Source: Collybia mongolica | Lineage: Eukaryota > Basidiomycota > Agaricomycetes > Agaricales > Clitocybaceae | DNA length: 64,000 nucleotides | Direction: 5' to 3' | Assembly (NCBI GenBank): GCA_013420905.1 | Contig: JAAXNY010000010.1 | Coordinates: 1,798,001-1,862,000 of the forward strand | In this document: one piece after another, positions 1 to 11,702 of the stretch | Layout of the letters: each line of letters begins with the position of its first letter | How positions within the stretch are numbered: the stretch's first letter is position 1 | Position numbers and translations under genes: made by a program | Notes under the pieces: model-generated | The model's database searches: none | The model's input: only the letters and a program-made list of their open reading frames with translations | What the model was told of the DNA's origin: nothing

Positions 1-2
1 GG

Positions 3-170
3 AAGAAAGCACTCTGTCTGAAGAGCCTCGGCGACATCGCACTGAAACTCAATCACAAGGGTGAAGCAAAACTAACTTATGACGATGCCCTCCAACTTTT
101 TATTGAGGTCAGAAACAAAAAGGGGGAGGTTGATTGTTTGTCTGCTCTGGCAAAGTTATCAATGTCTTGA
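3..170 (+). CDS. C-terminal fragment of a TPR-repeat protein (5' end outside window)
   Basis: An open frame enters from the left edge and gives 55 codons ending at TGA 168-170. The peptide contains SLGDIALKLNHKGEA followed by TYDDALQLFIEVRNKKGE, which has the A/L/Y/A spacing of a tetratricopeptide helix pair. Runs of this kind (GDIAL..G....A..Y..AL.LF.EV....GE..CL) are common in the C-terminal TPR arrays of NLR-like (NB-ARC/NACHT) proteins of Agaricomycetes, so this is probably the end of such a protein; that assignment is inference from family resemblance. TPR arrays serve as protein-binding or sensor surfaces. The domain that would identify the gene lies outside the window, so no specific function can be given. 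A kinesin-light-chain-like TPR protein is an alternative. Confidence 0.5.
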   Translation, partial: KKALCLKSLGDIALKLNHKGEAKLTYDDALQLFIEVRNKKGEVDCLSALAKLSMS

Positions 171-1053
171 TTCGTTCATGTTCATTATTAATAGCCCCGC
201 TATCTTGATTACACTTTCCTGTATTCATATAACATGTCTGGTCGCTGAGTACTGCAACAGCGGTTTAGAGTCAGAGCCAAAGAACACAGAAAAGCTCTCC
301 TATTGTTTTTGCCAACTTCTTTTATACATTTGACTTCGAACTCCGCCGGTCCGGTATCACCGGTACTTTGCCCGGTGACTGCTCCATGTATGCACCTCGA
401 CGTTTCACCACTAGCTACATCCGGGATGCCAGCGCTCATGCCTTGGCATGAAATATCGACTATATACTCAATCCGTCACTCAGTACTCAGTACTCAAAAT
501 ACAAATACGGATTCTTTGGGTCTTCATTTGGGGGAGTCAGCTAGAAAGATACGCCTGTGAAAAAGTAAGATCATTGTCATGCAAATGACTGAGAACTCGC
601 ATACCTATATTTAGCTGCTTCCAAAATGCCCTTTCCTTACGATTATGTAGGGTTGAAGAGATCTACCAATAATCCTCAACTTTAACGTTATGCAAGGGTC
701 AGGTCATGCATGAATGGTTAGCTGTGATACCTGTTGAGCTTGACATGTTCTATATCACCTAGAGGGCGCCCATGGGGTGTAAGATGGAACTTCCCGCGCG
801 GCAGTTAGGACGGCTTCGTGTTTGAGGAACCTTAAGAATCGGTTCATCTTGGTCCACTCGGTAAGAGATTTGATGCAAAGACAAATGGAGATCCTGCATT
901 GACGGGGATTTAGAGAAAGCGCCCACGGAGCAGGTGCGCCCCCTTCATTTCAAGGTCATTTGGGCTTCACAGGATCCTCACACACCAAAGAATGAGAGGA
1001 ACATTTGAACTATAACCATGAGACAGTACGTACAGGAACAAATGACAGTCTGT
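171..1053. other. Intergenic, no gene recognised
   Basis: This is the downstream flank of both the TPR fragment and VMA6, which converge here. Only short, unsupported open frames are present. A small direct repeat of ctcagtact occurs near 478-496. I see nothing else identifiable. Confidence 0.6.
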
Positions 1054-2332
1054 TCAAAAAATGGGTATAAAGTCCTGGATCCTATCCTTCGCATCTTGAG
1101 CGATACACTCTGCAATCCATGTCAGATTCCGTATCTCTTGTTCTTTCAACTTCATATAGCTATAGAAGACGCCGAATTGGAATTGTTGCAGGAAAGCAAG
1201 CTTGTTTAGATGTACTTCCGTTTGGAAAAAGCGATCCTCAAGCTGGGATGCCGCGCCGAGGTCGTCATGGCCATTTGGTTGTGACCCGGAATCAGAGAAG
1301 AATTGGCGATATTCAGAAACGTTTTCGCAGATTTGGCGGACTTGGTCAATCTCGTCAGCTTTGGCTAGCTGATTATTGCCCTCAGGGAAAAGACGGCCAA
1401 TAGCGGGGAACAGCTTGGCGCGCTGTTCCTTGGAGAGCTCTGTATTGAAAGAATTGATAGTGATATTGATAGTCCGTCGATCAGCCTCGAAGGATAGGAT
1501 TCGGTGCATGACATCCGAAGTCGGCGAGCCAAGTGATGAGCAAAAATGATAGAAGTCTTCGAGGTAGGCTTTGAACACGGTGTTACGAACAATTTCAATA
1601 TTGAGGTCGTCGAGGTCAGCAGCGGAGAGACAGTCGCGGAAGTAAGGGGCTACAAATGGCAAATATCGTCACGAACAAAGCGTATATGACCTGTAACGTC
1701 CAACTCACCAAGTGGTGTTTCGACCAGCACACTCTGGTACAACTCCTCGACATTTGTAGCAACACAGAGGGCTGGCATTGTTTCAAACACGCCAAGGGGA
1801 TGACATCTGTCCAAAAGTTCATGTGTATCTCTTTCATGTAGCGTTCCAGTGATCAGGAGGACAACATTGTCGATCATGTAGGCGTAGCTGGCAGTATCCG
1901 CAGTCAGCACACGCCGTCAAATCGGAAATTTTACCAACGTGATATAATCCAGGAACTTGCTTAGAGGTTCAACGGCATTGGTTCGGAGGTAGTTGAACTG
2001 GTCAACAAGTATCTGAGTTGCTTTGTCCGCGATGGTCGATGTTGAAATCGGAAGAGGTTCATTAGAAAGGAAATTGCCATAGTCCGTGGCCGAAAGTTGA
2101 GTCCGAAAGTCTGATAACCCGTACTTGTTAGGTCAGCCAAGCATGAAGACATTGATAAACACACCTTCCAGCGTTTCGCATTGGGTCAGGTTAGCGTAAT
2201 GGCTTTGGGTGAGGATCCCAGCTTTGTAGCCGCGAACAATAGCTTCTAGAAACCCTGTATCGACCTGTTGAGTATTAGTTAGGTGTTCCGTTGAAAATGA
2301 AATGTCTGTACATTGAAGAGCAAAGCCTCCAT
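1054..2332 (-). CDS. VMA6: V-type proton ATPase subunit d (V0 sector)
   Basis: This is the V0 subunit d of the vacuolar H+-ATPase, the cap between the membrane c-ring and the central rotor stalk, acting in acidification of vacuole and endomembranes. The first exon (ATG at 2332) encodes MEALLFN. After an intron the next exon gives [18 protein letters not shown], then [43 protein letters not shown] and [12 protein letters not shown]. The last exon ends with [14 protein letters not shown] and the characteristic FIPIF terminus. All blocks appear in the family order, and the protein should be about 350 residues, the usual size. Several short introns interrupt the gene. I see no truncation or missing block. 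It stands alone, converging with the TPR fragment to the left. Confidence 0.94.
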
Positions 2333-3349
2333 ACCTGCTACTCGTCGTTTAAAATATCGCCGTTTCACCAACTGGGATGATCCAGATGCTATGGAAATGT
2401 TAGGGCTTTCCCACGCCACGAACTCTCTAATCCAAATACGGCCAACATTAGGTATACAAACTGATATTTAAGAGCAGTTCTAAGCAAGGTTCAAGAAACC
2501 TCAATTCTGCAGGTTCTTCCAATAAGCCGGAGAAACCACCCCAACGCGCATTGGGCCACGATACCAAAAAAGAAAACTAGCTGTCTCAATGAATTTAGCT
2601 TTTCGTGAGTTGCAGGATTGTTCTACGACAGAATGATTTTTAAGAATTTCGTTACCGAAAACTATATTTACGTGTCCTGGAGCCGGTGCACAATATGTTG
2701 GGGTACACTTTGCAGTGGCAGGAGTGTACACAAGTAATGCCTTTTGCTCAGGTTATTCAACTATTTCATCATTTCTTGCTACATAGCAGTTTAAACTTTC
2801 GCATACATTTGGTCTGGTGAGAACGTAACCTGGACAGACCGAGTGTGCAGTCGCGGTTGCAATGCAAATTAAAATCCGTGAAATAGGTTTTTATAGCTGG
2901 GTAAGAGGGAGCCAAACATCCAGAAGACCCGATTGAAGTTTTATCATCAACTTCTTGGTTTACTGGCTTAGCCTTATTGCTCTCTTGGGTATTTGGTATT
3001 TACTGCACTTGTCACGACTTACGGTGAGCCGGGGAAATCGGAGGCGTGATGTGTATAGCCAGAAAGAAGACCGAGAATCCCCATTGGTTATCAACAAAAA
3101 CGGTTTTGTGACGGGGATGGTCGTTACAGAAATGTGGTTGAACAAAGTAAAAGAGGGATTATTTGGATGCGTCCGGTATAGTATCGTACATAGCATATGC
3201 AATTAATCCATGTTTGTGTGCGAAGCAAATGATATGTGGAAATGTGGTGCGATGCTGGGGATGAAAATAAGTACGTGTCATATGCTAGAGCTCTTCACGG
3301 GAGCAAACCTAGAAGGGAAGAACAGTAATGGGTCGGCATATCCGCATGG
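2333..3349. other. Intergenic between VMA6 start and F-box-like gene end
   Basis: The segment next to 2332 is the VMA6 promoter region and the part near 3349 is the 3' flank of the next minus-strand gene. Short open frames here show no recognisable motif. I found no RNA gene or repeat. Confidence 0.5.
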
Positions 3350-6300
3350 TCATAGTCGTGTCGTTCTTCTCCGTTTCGAACGTGTTGCTTTGTGATAATA
3401 CTCGTCGTCACCGTCATCGCTATAATTTTCAACTGATATGTCTGGGCCATATAATTTGAGTCGTCTGGTCTCTTCCACCTTTCGCAAACTGCGCAGGTGG
3501 GATGATACAGATCTCAAAAATTCAGTCTTCACAAGCGTTGCTTAGAATATTATTCAACAAGAGACGTATCATGGTGAACGGACCTTTACAACACGCGTTT
3601 TTGTTCCGGGCTCTGACGCAAGCTCGATCTTTTTCTTGTGATCTTTATACTATAATTGGAAGTTTAGGGTGATGCAAAATCAAACGATTTGCGACCAACC
3701 TTGCGTTGCTCCTCCTTCATTAATTCACTCAGATGCCTTATCCACTTTGATAGGCTGCTCTCAACGGGCTTTCGCTTCTTTTCGTGCTCTTCCATGTAAT
3801 CGCCGTCATCGACAATAGCATCGTCGTCAGAGTCTGGTACAGCATATGAGAGGACTGTAGTCGCTGTCCGACGAGGCCGTTTCCTTCCCCGCTGAGACAA
3901 CCCTGAAGAGGGTGCTTCGAATCTATGGTGCAACGAGGAAGCGGACGATATTTGTCCAGTCTCGGTTTTCACTTTGTTAGAGTCATAAACTTTTCTTACG
4001 TCATCATCCTTGGTGGCGTAGTCGTATTCGTCAAGATAGAAATCAGCACCGAACTCGATGTCATGGTATAGGTAGAAGTTCTGTTAGATACGTAAGAACC
4101 TTACACGGCCTCAACAAGAAAATGCAGCTCACAGGCGCTCTACCAAGGCGTGCAAGGATCTGGAAGTGCTTGAACGTGACTGGCACATGCGAGGAAACTG
4201 GGCTCGCTTGGGTACCATCAGCATACATTAAGTAGTTGTTTAGTACCTAAAGGAAGACGATCAGTACAGCATGAACGATGTCCTAAATTGAAGACATACG
4301 CTGTTGTTGTCATTGATAACGGCATGGGTCATAAACACTGCCGTGACGCTGCTCTTTGTACCAAACTGACTTTTGACCCATCTGCCAACATGAAGGGGAT
4401 CTAAATGACCTGCGTTTTAAGTTACGAATACAAGGATGAAACCCTTCGGTAGAAGCTGACCATGTGGATATTGCATCTTGCCGGTCGAATCAGTAAAGGG
4501 TCCGTACAAATAGTGTGCCCTTCTTCTCGATCGCACGGGCGTGATCTCATCGTGGCGTATCATGGTGGTGAGGGACTCCTGTGTGATGCTTCCCTGCTCA
4601 CCGAGAAGTTAGGAGACGGACGGTAATTAAAGGGAGAAGCGCAGCGGCACGCTGCCAAAATAGGCTGCCACCACATAGAGAAAAAAGCCTGGTCATGATA
4701 AAAAGAAGAACGCATACCAGGTCTACACCACTTTCGCTCCCCTCCATTTCGCCCAAACTTGATGAACCATCTAAATCCTCAACATCCGACTCCTGATCCT
4801 CCTCTTTTTCCTCTTCATCGCTCACTTCGCTAGTTGGCTCAAGGGGCCCTGGTTTGGCGAAATCTTGGCAAAGTTTAGCTTCAAAATTCCTTGATATTTC
4901 ACCGTCCACCCATGACGGAATATCGGCTACCGTAACCTGATACTTTTCTGTGACAAGCCGTATTATCATATCATGCAAGGAGGGGAACCCATCATAAAGC
5001 TTCTTCAAAAGTTTGCCCTAAAATATGAAGGTCAGTTCTCCTTCAATGTGGAAGTTCTCTCATGGTTTGGCACTAGTGTGGAAGTGTGCCTATAAGTCGT
5101 ACCTTGCATGCGACCTCCAGCAACTTCGCTCCCACCTCTTCTACCAGTTGCCTGATCTCCACAGCTGACAACCCTTTCGACTCGTCATCTCTGCCCATTA
5201 CTTCTCGTCTTGCGTACTCCAACAGTACCTGATACCTCTCGACAAACGGGTTAACAAGGATGTTATATACGTCTCTCCTTGTTACTGGGAGCAAGCCAAG
5301 CGCATTGAGTTTCCCATGAATAGATGCCGTGGTGCTGTGAAGGTTCTCAGATGTAACGAAGACGGTCACAAGTATAACGAGGCGAGCCGTTGGGTCGGAA
5401 GTAGGGAAATCTATGTAAAGATAGCGCAGAATTTCGATAGTGTGTTGGCTGCTTATCGATCGTGTTTTAAGGAAGGTCTGTCATGTTGAGTCAGAACGGG
5501 AGAAAAGTTAAATAGAAACCTGTCCCACCTTGAGTAAATCCTCAACGAGATTTCTGTCGAGAGGGTCAGCAATGGCCAAGTAAGATATAGAAACAGAAAC
5601 AAATGTACCCTAGGTCGAAACGAAGGTGACCGGATTTATCAAGCTGCTTTAGAGCTGTATATCCACTGTCATTCGATCTCGCCTCCATACAGACCTCCGC
5701 AGCCACAGTACGGCTTACGAACATTCTGCAACAATTTTAATATATAGATACAAGATGGATATATGTATTTCCTCACGTTGAGTCGAGCCGACACAGTTCA
5801 CGTACATTGTGTGCGATGTCCTCGGGGGAAATCTCATTTGAAGGTGATGGCCGTTCGAACATCTTGCGAAACACGAAGTCCCGATACTAGCACTGGTACA
5901 TAAACACGCCACGAAATGGACGTTCGTAGCGCACCTTGCTATCCATGTAGAAACCATTTTTGACCGCATAAGGCAAAAGACGAGGCTCTATCGCTAACGC
6001 GAGGGGGAATTGCGCCATGAGAGGATCCTGATTCTGGTCAGGTAGCAATTGACATAGAATGAATCCCAGGTCACCTTGTTACAGAATGGAATGAACTGCA
6101 AGAAGCAATTTCAGTATGAATCTCATTCGAGTAGATCATACCTACGTTATATAATTCCAGTGTATCACGGATCACTTCCCAACTTACATGCCTGAGTTGT
6201 ACTGGCAGTCTGCTTTCCTTCAAGAAACTCGAAAACAATGAGCCATCGTCCTCGCCCTTCCTACTGTTTTAATATATAGCATATAACCGAAAGGCATAGA

Positions 6301-6821
6301 ACATACCTTTCCTCGGGGTATCTCTCCATACCTCTCCTCCGCGAGTTTCAAAAAGTAAATGAACACACCCATGCGTACTGTCCGAACCCAAGGAGTTTTG
6401 ATGAAATGTGCTTGAGTGTAAAAATAGTGATGCATCGATATTTGTATCAAATATCGTGAAAGGTGGGCGCCACTGGTTAGGAGAATCTGGCGAAGATATG
6501 GAAGCCAGCCGATTATTACGTGGTCAGGGACAACCTTAAGGAAATGAGATGTCCACGTACATCGAGAACTCGTTCCGTGAGGACCTTTCCCCGACTCAGT
6601 GCGTAGAACATGGCTTCAGTTGGTCCATAGCGAGATAGGAAATAATGCGCGCGAACGTAGGGGTCCTGGGAGAAACGATAAAAACGTTTACAGACAAGTG
6701 TCAAGGAGGTGGGGTCGATAAGCTCGTAAAAGATTAGCTGAATTACTTCATCTATTCCGATACTTTAAGAATATGGAGTGGCCCCATTGAAACTGTCAAG
6801 CTCACCACAAAGCCGTTCCAT
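3350..6821 (-). CDS. Large conserved basidiomycete protein with F-box-like N-terminus, function unknown
   Basis: Reading the minus strand, a 16-nt first exon (ATG at 6821) joins across an intron ending at 6752. The join gives MERLCDEVIQLIFYEL, then DPTSLTLVCKRFYR: an F-box-like leucine/cysteine pattern (L..E.I..I...L.D..SL..VCKRF). Further blocks follow: QDPYVRAHYFLSRYGPTEAM, AHFIKTPWVRTV, KLAEERYGEIPRGK, NAGL-free helical exons near 5073-5369 and 4770-5008, then YLYGPFTDSTGKMQYPHGQ and a C-terminal tail rich in acidic clusters and basic runs (KRRRTTRL end). At least nine introns; I estimate about 750-800 residues. I recognise the family as conserved in Agaricomycetes but know of no characterised member. 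F-box-like proteins usually recruit substrates to SCF ubiquitin ligases; that role here is inference from the first 50 residues only. The basic KRRR-type tail could be a nuclear localisation signal. Internal exon borders are uncertain. Confidence 0.6.
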
Positions 6822-7179
6822 GGCTGCGAGGTCACTAACTGCTTGCGACCCAGCGGACAACACCGCGCTGGCAAGGCAAGTAGAATGTGCGAGACGTGGA
6901 CTAAAGCTAAGTAGCTGCTCGCTGTTGAAGATGACGCCGACGGGACAGTCGTCAAGGAGGCGGGGATAATACTTAGATGGGAGGTGGTAGAAGCCAAGAG
7001 ATGTCGCAGGTCGCTTGTGAGATCCAGATTCGGACGGAGACGAATTATTTTAGTCAATCAATTTGCTAAATCCGGACTACCACCATAAGTCACACCGTTC
7101 TTCTACTTTTCATTTCATTTCCTTGTCCTCCATGGACAGATTTTTCGTTCAATCTCAAGCGTCATATCATTAAATGTAT
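6822..7179. other. Intergenic upstream of F-box-like gene
   Basis: This is the 5' flank of the F-box-like gene and the 3' flank of the NDUFAF6-like gene. A longer minus-strand open frame here (to about 7057) overlaps the short first exon in another frame and has no family resemblance, so it was not called. Confidence 0.45.
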
Positions 7180-8442
7180 TCAAAATTCACGTTTATGGTA
7201 ACTTCTCCAGATCTCCCACGGTAATTTCCAATTCCTCAGCTGCAATGCTGGTGCGAACGCGTCAAAGTTAGCTTTTTCCAACCTTTCCAAAAAGCTTGCT
7301 ATTGGAACCTGTGGGCATTGAAAAACGACAAGAAGTCAGCGAATCTATTCAAATGCCGAAAGTGTGATATAAGCGTACCCCAGCCAAAAACACTGGCATT
7401 GCCCCAGGAGGCACTTTTCCACCCGTCTCATCCTTAAACATCTCCCGGGCGGTGATTAAATGGTCATTCGCCACTGTAGCGAACTCGAAAACGGCATCCT
7501 CTATACCCTGCGCCTGTGGCCCGTAACGAAACACGTTTTCCTGGCTGACCCCGTGCTTAGCAGTGATCTCGGCTGGTATTACCATCTGTCCGTTCTTGGC
7601 ATGGAAAGGGAGGGCTCGTAGAAGTGTGGCCAAGGTTTGTGCAGAACCGAGGTGGGAGGCTGCATGGGAGAGTGTGTCCGAAGATAGGGATAACAAGGAT
7701 AATAATAGATAGAACATTGAGCTAGAGGTTGATTCCGCATGGGCATTTAAAGACTCCATAGTAAGGTGTGTTGGCGTATGTAGTTCTGCTTCCTGGGAAG
7801 CGAAGATGGCTTTAATCATCGGCATTGAGACGTTGAAAAAGAACAGGCGGACGTACGCGTGCATCAACTATTCGTCTAAGATGATAAGCAGGGAGCCGTG
7901 CGCGCTGTGATGCTTCGTGCAAGGCAAGAGTGACTGGATGCCTGTGCGGCTTGTTCTATGCTGCCGTATAAGCACGTAACTCCTTCCACAACGCTAGCTT
8001 GACACCGACCTCACTTGTCCCTTTGATAGCATCCCTCCAAAACTGCATCCGCATTTTCCCAATCATCTGATTCGAGACATGGTCCTGAACAGTTGCTAAC
8101 TCAATCTGTACCAAGTTTCGGGTCAGCGAAACCAGATAATCCGAACGCGACGTAACGCACAAAAAATGCTTTGAGGGCAAAATACCCACCTTGTAAATGC
8201 TTGGGATAGAATTGAGACACAAGATAACTCTCGTAGTCGTGCCTCCGAACCAGGTCCTTACAGTATCTGGTGGGGTCCGCTATTGTAGAGTTTGATTCTA
8301 AGTCTGAGTCCGTCCTAACCGTTGTCGCGGTTGTGAGACCGCGCCGAAGTCCGGGACCACGTCCCAGAGGCGGGTTTTGGGGTTTAATCCCCGACCGAGA
8401 AAACTTAAACCATCTCAAATGAGGTTTTGTTCGAGGAAGCAT
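7180..8442 (-). CDS. NDUFAF6: Mitochondrial complex I assembly factor, NDUFAF6-like (squalene/phytoene synthase family)
   Basis: The protein belongs to the NDUFAF6/Sicily group, squalene/phytoene-synthase-fold proteins needed for respiratory complex I assembly in the mitochondrial matrix. The exons join as DPTRYCKDLVRRHDYESYL, FYPKHLQGGYFALKAFF, IELATVQDHVSNQMIGKMRM, QFWRDAIKGT, PHRHPVTLALHEA, YHLRRIVDAR and, near the end, EDAVFEFATVANDHL and GAMPVFLAGVPIASFLERL, ending KLPWEIWRSYHKREF. The ATG at 8442 gives an Arg-rich, acid-poor leader (MLPRTKPHLRWFKFSRSG), as expected of a mitochondrial presequence. No ATG in that frame lies further upstream. The DxxxD metal-binding motifs of active prenyl synthases are not visible, in keeping with the family being non-catalytic. 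At least four introns of about 50 nt. Confidence 0.9.
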
Positions 8443-9161
8443 CGTTTTGTTTCTACGACGTTTGGAAGAAAGTTGAACAGGACTTGAACGTCGAATTGCA
8501 AAGATTTTGCGACAGTCTAGGCTGAGAACACGTGATGTCCACCGCACCTGGTCTACCAAATCAATGTTAGACGATCAATGTAAATCCAAACCACAATGAC
8601 CAAGAATATTTGATCACACCGGCGTTCTGGGTTGGCCTCGGTCCTCCGTACTACTAGTATTAACGTCCTCTTGTGTGTTAGCACTCATCAACCAGACAAC
8701 AACCCCATACCTGACAACCTAAGTATGCATAAGGCGCGACAGGTCGAGAACGAGAATGGACAAGGATTTATAGGGTGATGAAGAAGATAGGATGCGGACG
8801 AGTAGGTTTAGGTTGTAACAGATGAGTTTTTGGTCTAACCTGATCCCATATCTTCATATTGTATAATGTCATTGACAATATATTTCTTTTATATGTGCTG
8901 TCTATTGGCATCGTTCAAACATCCTATGAAGTGCCCAGTATAAATACTTGACAAAGGGGATACAATTAAGCAGATGGTCATAACCGCTACGTCTTCAGAC
9001 CGATAGAAATATACTCTACGCCAAGATAAACATCTTTACACAACTTTGTTCACATAAGTTACATGTGGGTGTGGTCTTCGAACCGATGGTCTTACGATCA
9101 AACGCCCTGGGCATGTAAGAAAACATTCAAAAAATTCAAAGAATGGGTGCATATTCAGGGT
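8443..9161. other. Intergenic, no gene recognised
   Basis: This AT-rich spacer lies between the NDUFAF6-like gene and the membrane glycoprotein gene. A GGTTCGAA motif on the minus strand near 9078 resembles a tRNA B-box but no cloverleaf can be folded around it. Nothing else was seen. Confidence 0.5.
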
Positions 9162-10354
9162 TCAAGGATGGTTCGCCATCTGATTGTTGTGCGTATCTTT
9201 TAGCTCTATTCATTATCAACGTGAGTCTTTGACTAGGTTATTAACGAGGATCGACTCACCAGACCAAGAATTCTTGCAGGTGCTTCGGCGTCTCCTCCAG
9301 ATAAAGGCGACAAGTAACATGACAGCTAATAACACTACACTACCAAGAACTCCTCCAGTTATACCACCCACAAGGGATTTCCTTTCCAATGAGGTACGAG
9401 TGTTATTGGATTGGTTGTTGCCTGGCATCGATGCGAGGTTCTCAAATGACGCGTTGTAACTAATGAAGTCAATTCCAAGGGCCATTGGGGGAGGAATTTG
9501 CGTCACATTCATCACGAGTGTGTGCGCTCCAGCTTCCACATCAGCATGGAACAACACAGTCATTGGCATACCCTCAAGCGTATTTTCTGGTATGAAATGA
9601 AGTGCGGGAGTCGTATGATCGATTGTATATGTGGCCGAGATGTTTCCGCCGGCTGTAACGTTGGCGACGACCCCAACGACGGAGACAGAGGTTCCTGTAT
9701 ATTGAAATATCAGTTCTAACTCCACTTGAAAACCGGCACAGAAGAGCTATGCACCAGTAAACTGGAATTCAATCGTATCGCCGACTCTGGAGCTCCAATG
9801 CGATGTATTCCTGAAAAGGCCAGTTGAAAAATCCAGCAAGAGTGGACTTCGCGGATGAACAGCCCAGCCCCCGACATAAACCAATGATGGGTCGGTATCG
9901 TCTACAATTAGGGTGCGGCTTTGGAGAGGGGTAGATGGTCCAGCCGTTATAGCAAGATAATCGAAGGTGGGAAGAAGATCCAGGTTGCTAACACCATACG
10001 TCACCGTGTGTTGCCCATCAGAAAGGATGGGGGACTTGTATCCTCCGCGGCCTGTTTGACTGATCCATGGTCCATCGTCGAGCTTCACAGTGTAATTCTG
10101 GTTGGGGCGGGTTGTCGCCGCAACAATCTCTACCGAAATTCCTACGAATCAATCTTTAGGTCCGTGATGGAGATTATCGCGTTCCATAGAACCGTACCGT
10201 TGAAAGTATGTTCGAACCATCCGTGACTACAATCAATGTTCTCTATAGAGGTCCAGGTGTTGTTGAAGTAGGTGCCGGAGACTTGTTGTTGGGACACAGG
10301 GCACAAGTAATTAATTTCCTTGCTCTGGTCGTCAACAATGACTGTGACGGTCAT
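9162..10354 (-). CDS. Single-pass membrane protein with N-glycosylated ectodomain (Agaricomycete family, function unknown)
   Basis: Starting at ATG 10354 the exons give MTVTVIVDDQSKEINYLCP, GTYFNNTWTSIENIDCSHGW, LIVDDTDPSLVYVGGW, then GDTIEFQFTGA and TGTSVSVVGVVANVT. A Thr/Ser/Asn-rich stalk follows and then one strong transmembrane segment (GGVLGSVVLLAVMLLVAFIW) with a basic RRRR stop-transfer. There are several N-x-S/T sequons (FNNT, FNGT, RNTS, YNAS). The architecture of paired beta-sandwich-like modules beginning VDDxxxxI.Y, one TM and a short cytosolic tail is frequent in mushroom genomes. No classic signal peptide is visible before the first module, which I regard as usual for this group. 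The last exon is uncertain: the best phase-consistent join ends at 9162, and another reading would end at 9136. Function unknown, perhaps a cell-surface or wall sensor. Confidence 0.55.
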
Positions 10355-10750
10355 CGTTGGGGGGGAGTACAGCAGGTTCTAAATCTCATGCATTTATGAC
10401 GAAGCCTTCATCACTCGTCATACAGCCACATGATGCCTGGGAGTTATATGTCAGAAGCTGATGCTAGCCAGTCTCATCCGTGGGATGCTACGTCACTTTG
10501 CCCCTACTTCAATAGAATCGACTAGCGTCTCTGGAACACTTTGGAGTGTGAGAGAGGAAAAGGAGTTCCCGGATCACATTCTAGGAGTCACATAAGGGGC
10601 TTCTGATATTCTAACTACTACATAGTGGGGGCGGGCGGGAGAATTTTAACGCAAATGGCTATCAGTCATTTGTGCAAATAAATGCCACGATGGCAAACGG
10701 TTGATTAGTGTAGAATGGAGGGTAAGTTTATTCAGGTAATGTGGCGACCC
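10355..10750. other. Intergenic
   Basis: A spacer between two minus-strand genes. It contains a short G-rich run near 10626-10640. No coding or RNA feature was recognised. Confidence 0.5.
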
Positions 10751-11495
10751 TTAAGCTGGTGAAGCCAAGAGCTTCCTGGCCTCATTTGTCTTCTGTTTGA
10801 GGTACCGGATTGTTTGTCGCGCACTGTGTAATGTGTTAAAAAAATATGATTAGTCAATGTCCAACAAGACTAGCCTTGCGAGGGAGCCCAATCCGAGGGC
10901 TTGCGTTACGGTCTCTCGCTGTGCACGCACGGTCGACGCATAGGGCGCTTGGTGGGCGATAGCGTGCACCATACGCTGCGCAGCGGCCCGCATTATTTTT
11001 CTCTCTGTGTCTCTCTGTGCATTAGCATATGCCTCTCGATCCAACTGATTGTCCCCAAGAGCCTCCTCCATCACTTCGCCTGACTTTTTGGAACCTTTCT
11101 CCGTGTGGTCTCGTATCATCAATCGTATCCGCATTCCTTCCCAGCCTAGAAGTTCAGAGCGTGTTTTAGAAACATAGTTGTCCAACCCATTATGCTATAA
11201 TTAATAATTTCAGTACAACTCATAGTGAACTGGTGGTGTGCATGACACAGCGACTGACTTTTTTTATAGTTCTCAATGCCCGTGTTGTAAGTTTGACGCG
11301 AACATCCTTTCCGATAATATCCGACGCAAGGCGTTTGCGCTGGACGTTGGGCAACCATGTACGGCGCGTTTTGTGTTTTGAGAAGGGAACGTTATTTCCG
11401 TATTGCTTTGTTTTTCCCTGGAACAGGCCGAGTTGGGAACGTTTAAATGGCTGCGAAACAATCGATGCGGAGAATGCGGCAAGGGTAGGGAACAT
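10751..11495 (-). CDS. MRPL28: Mitochondrial large-subunit ribosomal protein bL28m
   Basis: The first exon (ATG 11495) encodes FKRSQLGLFQGKTKQYGN, NVPFSKHKTRRTWLPNVQ and LTTRALRTIKK, the bL28 signature (G..V..S...TRR...PN...K). After a short intron near 11190-11240 the frame continues YGLDNYVSKTRSELLGWEGM and RLMIRDHTEK, then a helical C-terminal extension. An N-terminal stretch MFPTLAAFSASIVSQPF fits a mitochondrial presequence. The protein binds large-subunit rRNA in the mitoribosome. The C-terminal exon is uncertain: a downstream block reading QTIRYLKQKTNEARKLL and stopping at 10751 looks coding, but I could not find a fully phase-consistent GT-AG join. The alternative end is the stop at 10850. 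The gene is divergent from the SDHAF1-like gene with about 207 bp between starts, so they may share a promoter. Confidence 0.85.
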
Positions 11496-11702
11496 TTTTG
11501 AAGTTCCACTTGATTCAACCGGCGTACGATTGGTATTCGTGGGCTCACTGGAAAAGGCCTAGGTCAAGCCGCGGTCAAGTCTAGGTGGTAGGGATATAAC
11601 ACGAAGTATGTAAATTGAAATGTTTGGCTGGAGCACCGTAAGCTCGACCAAATAGCAATTTGGAGTACATCCCACCGTTCCACGTCGATATTCACCTCAT
11701 TA

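Noticed and set aside
9065..9110. Minus-strand GGTTCGAA with CGTAAG, resembling the anticodon and T arms of a tRNA-Thr
   Set aside because: The T stem and anticodon stem do not pair, and no acceptor stem or A-box is present at the right distance.
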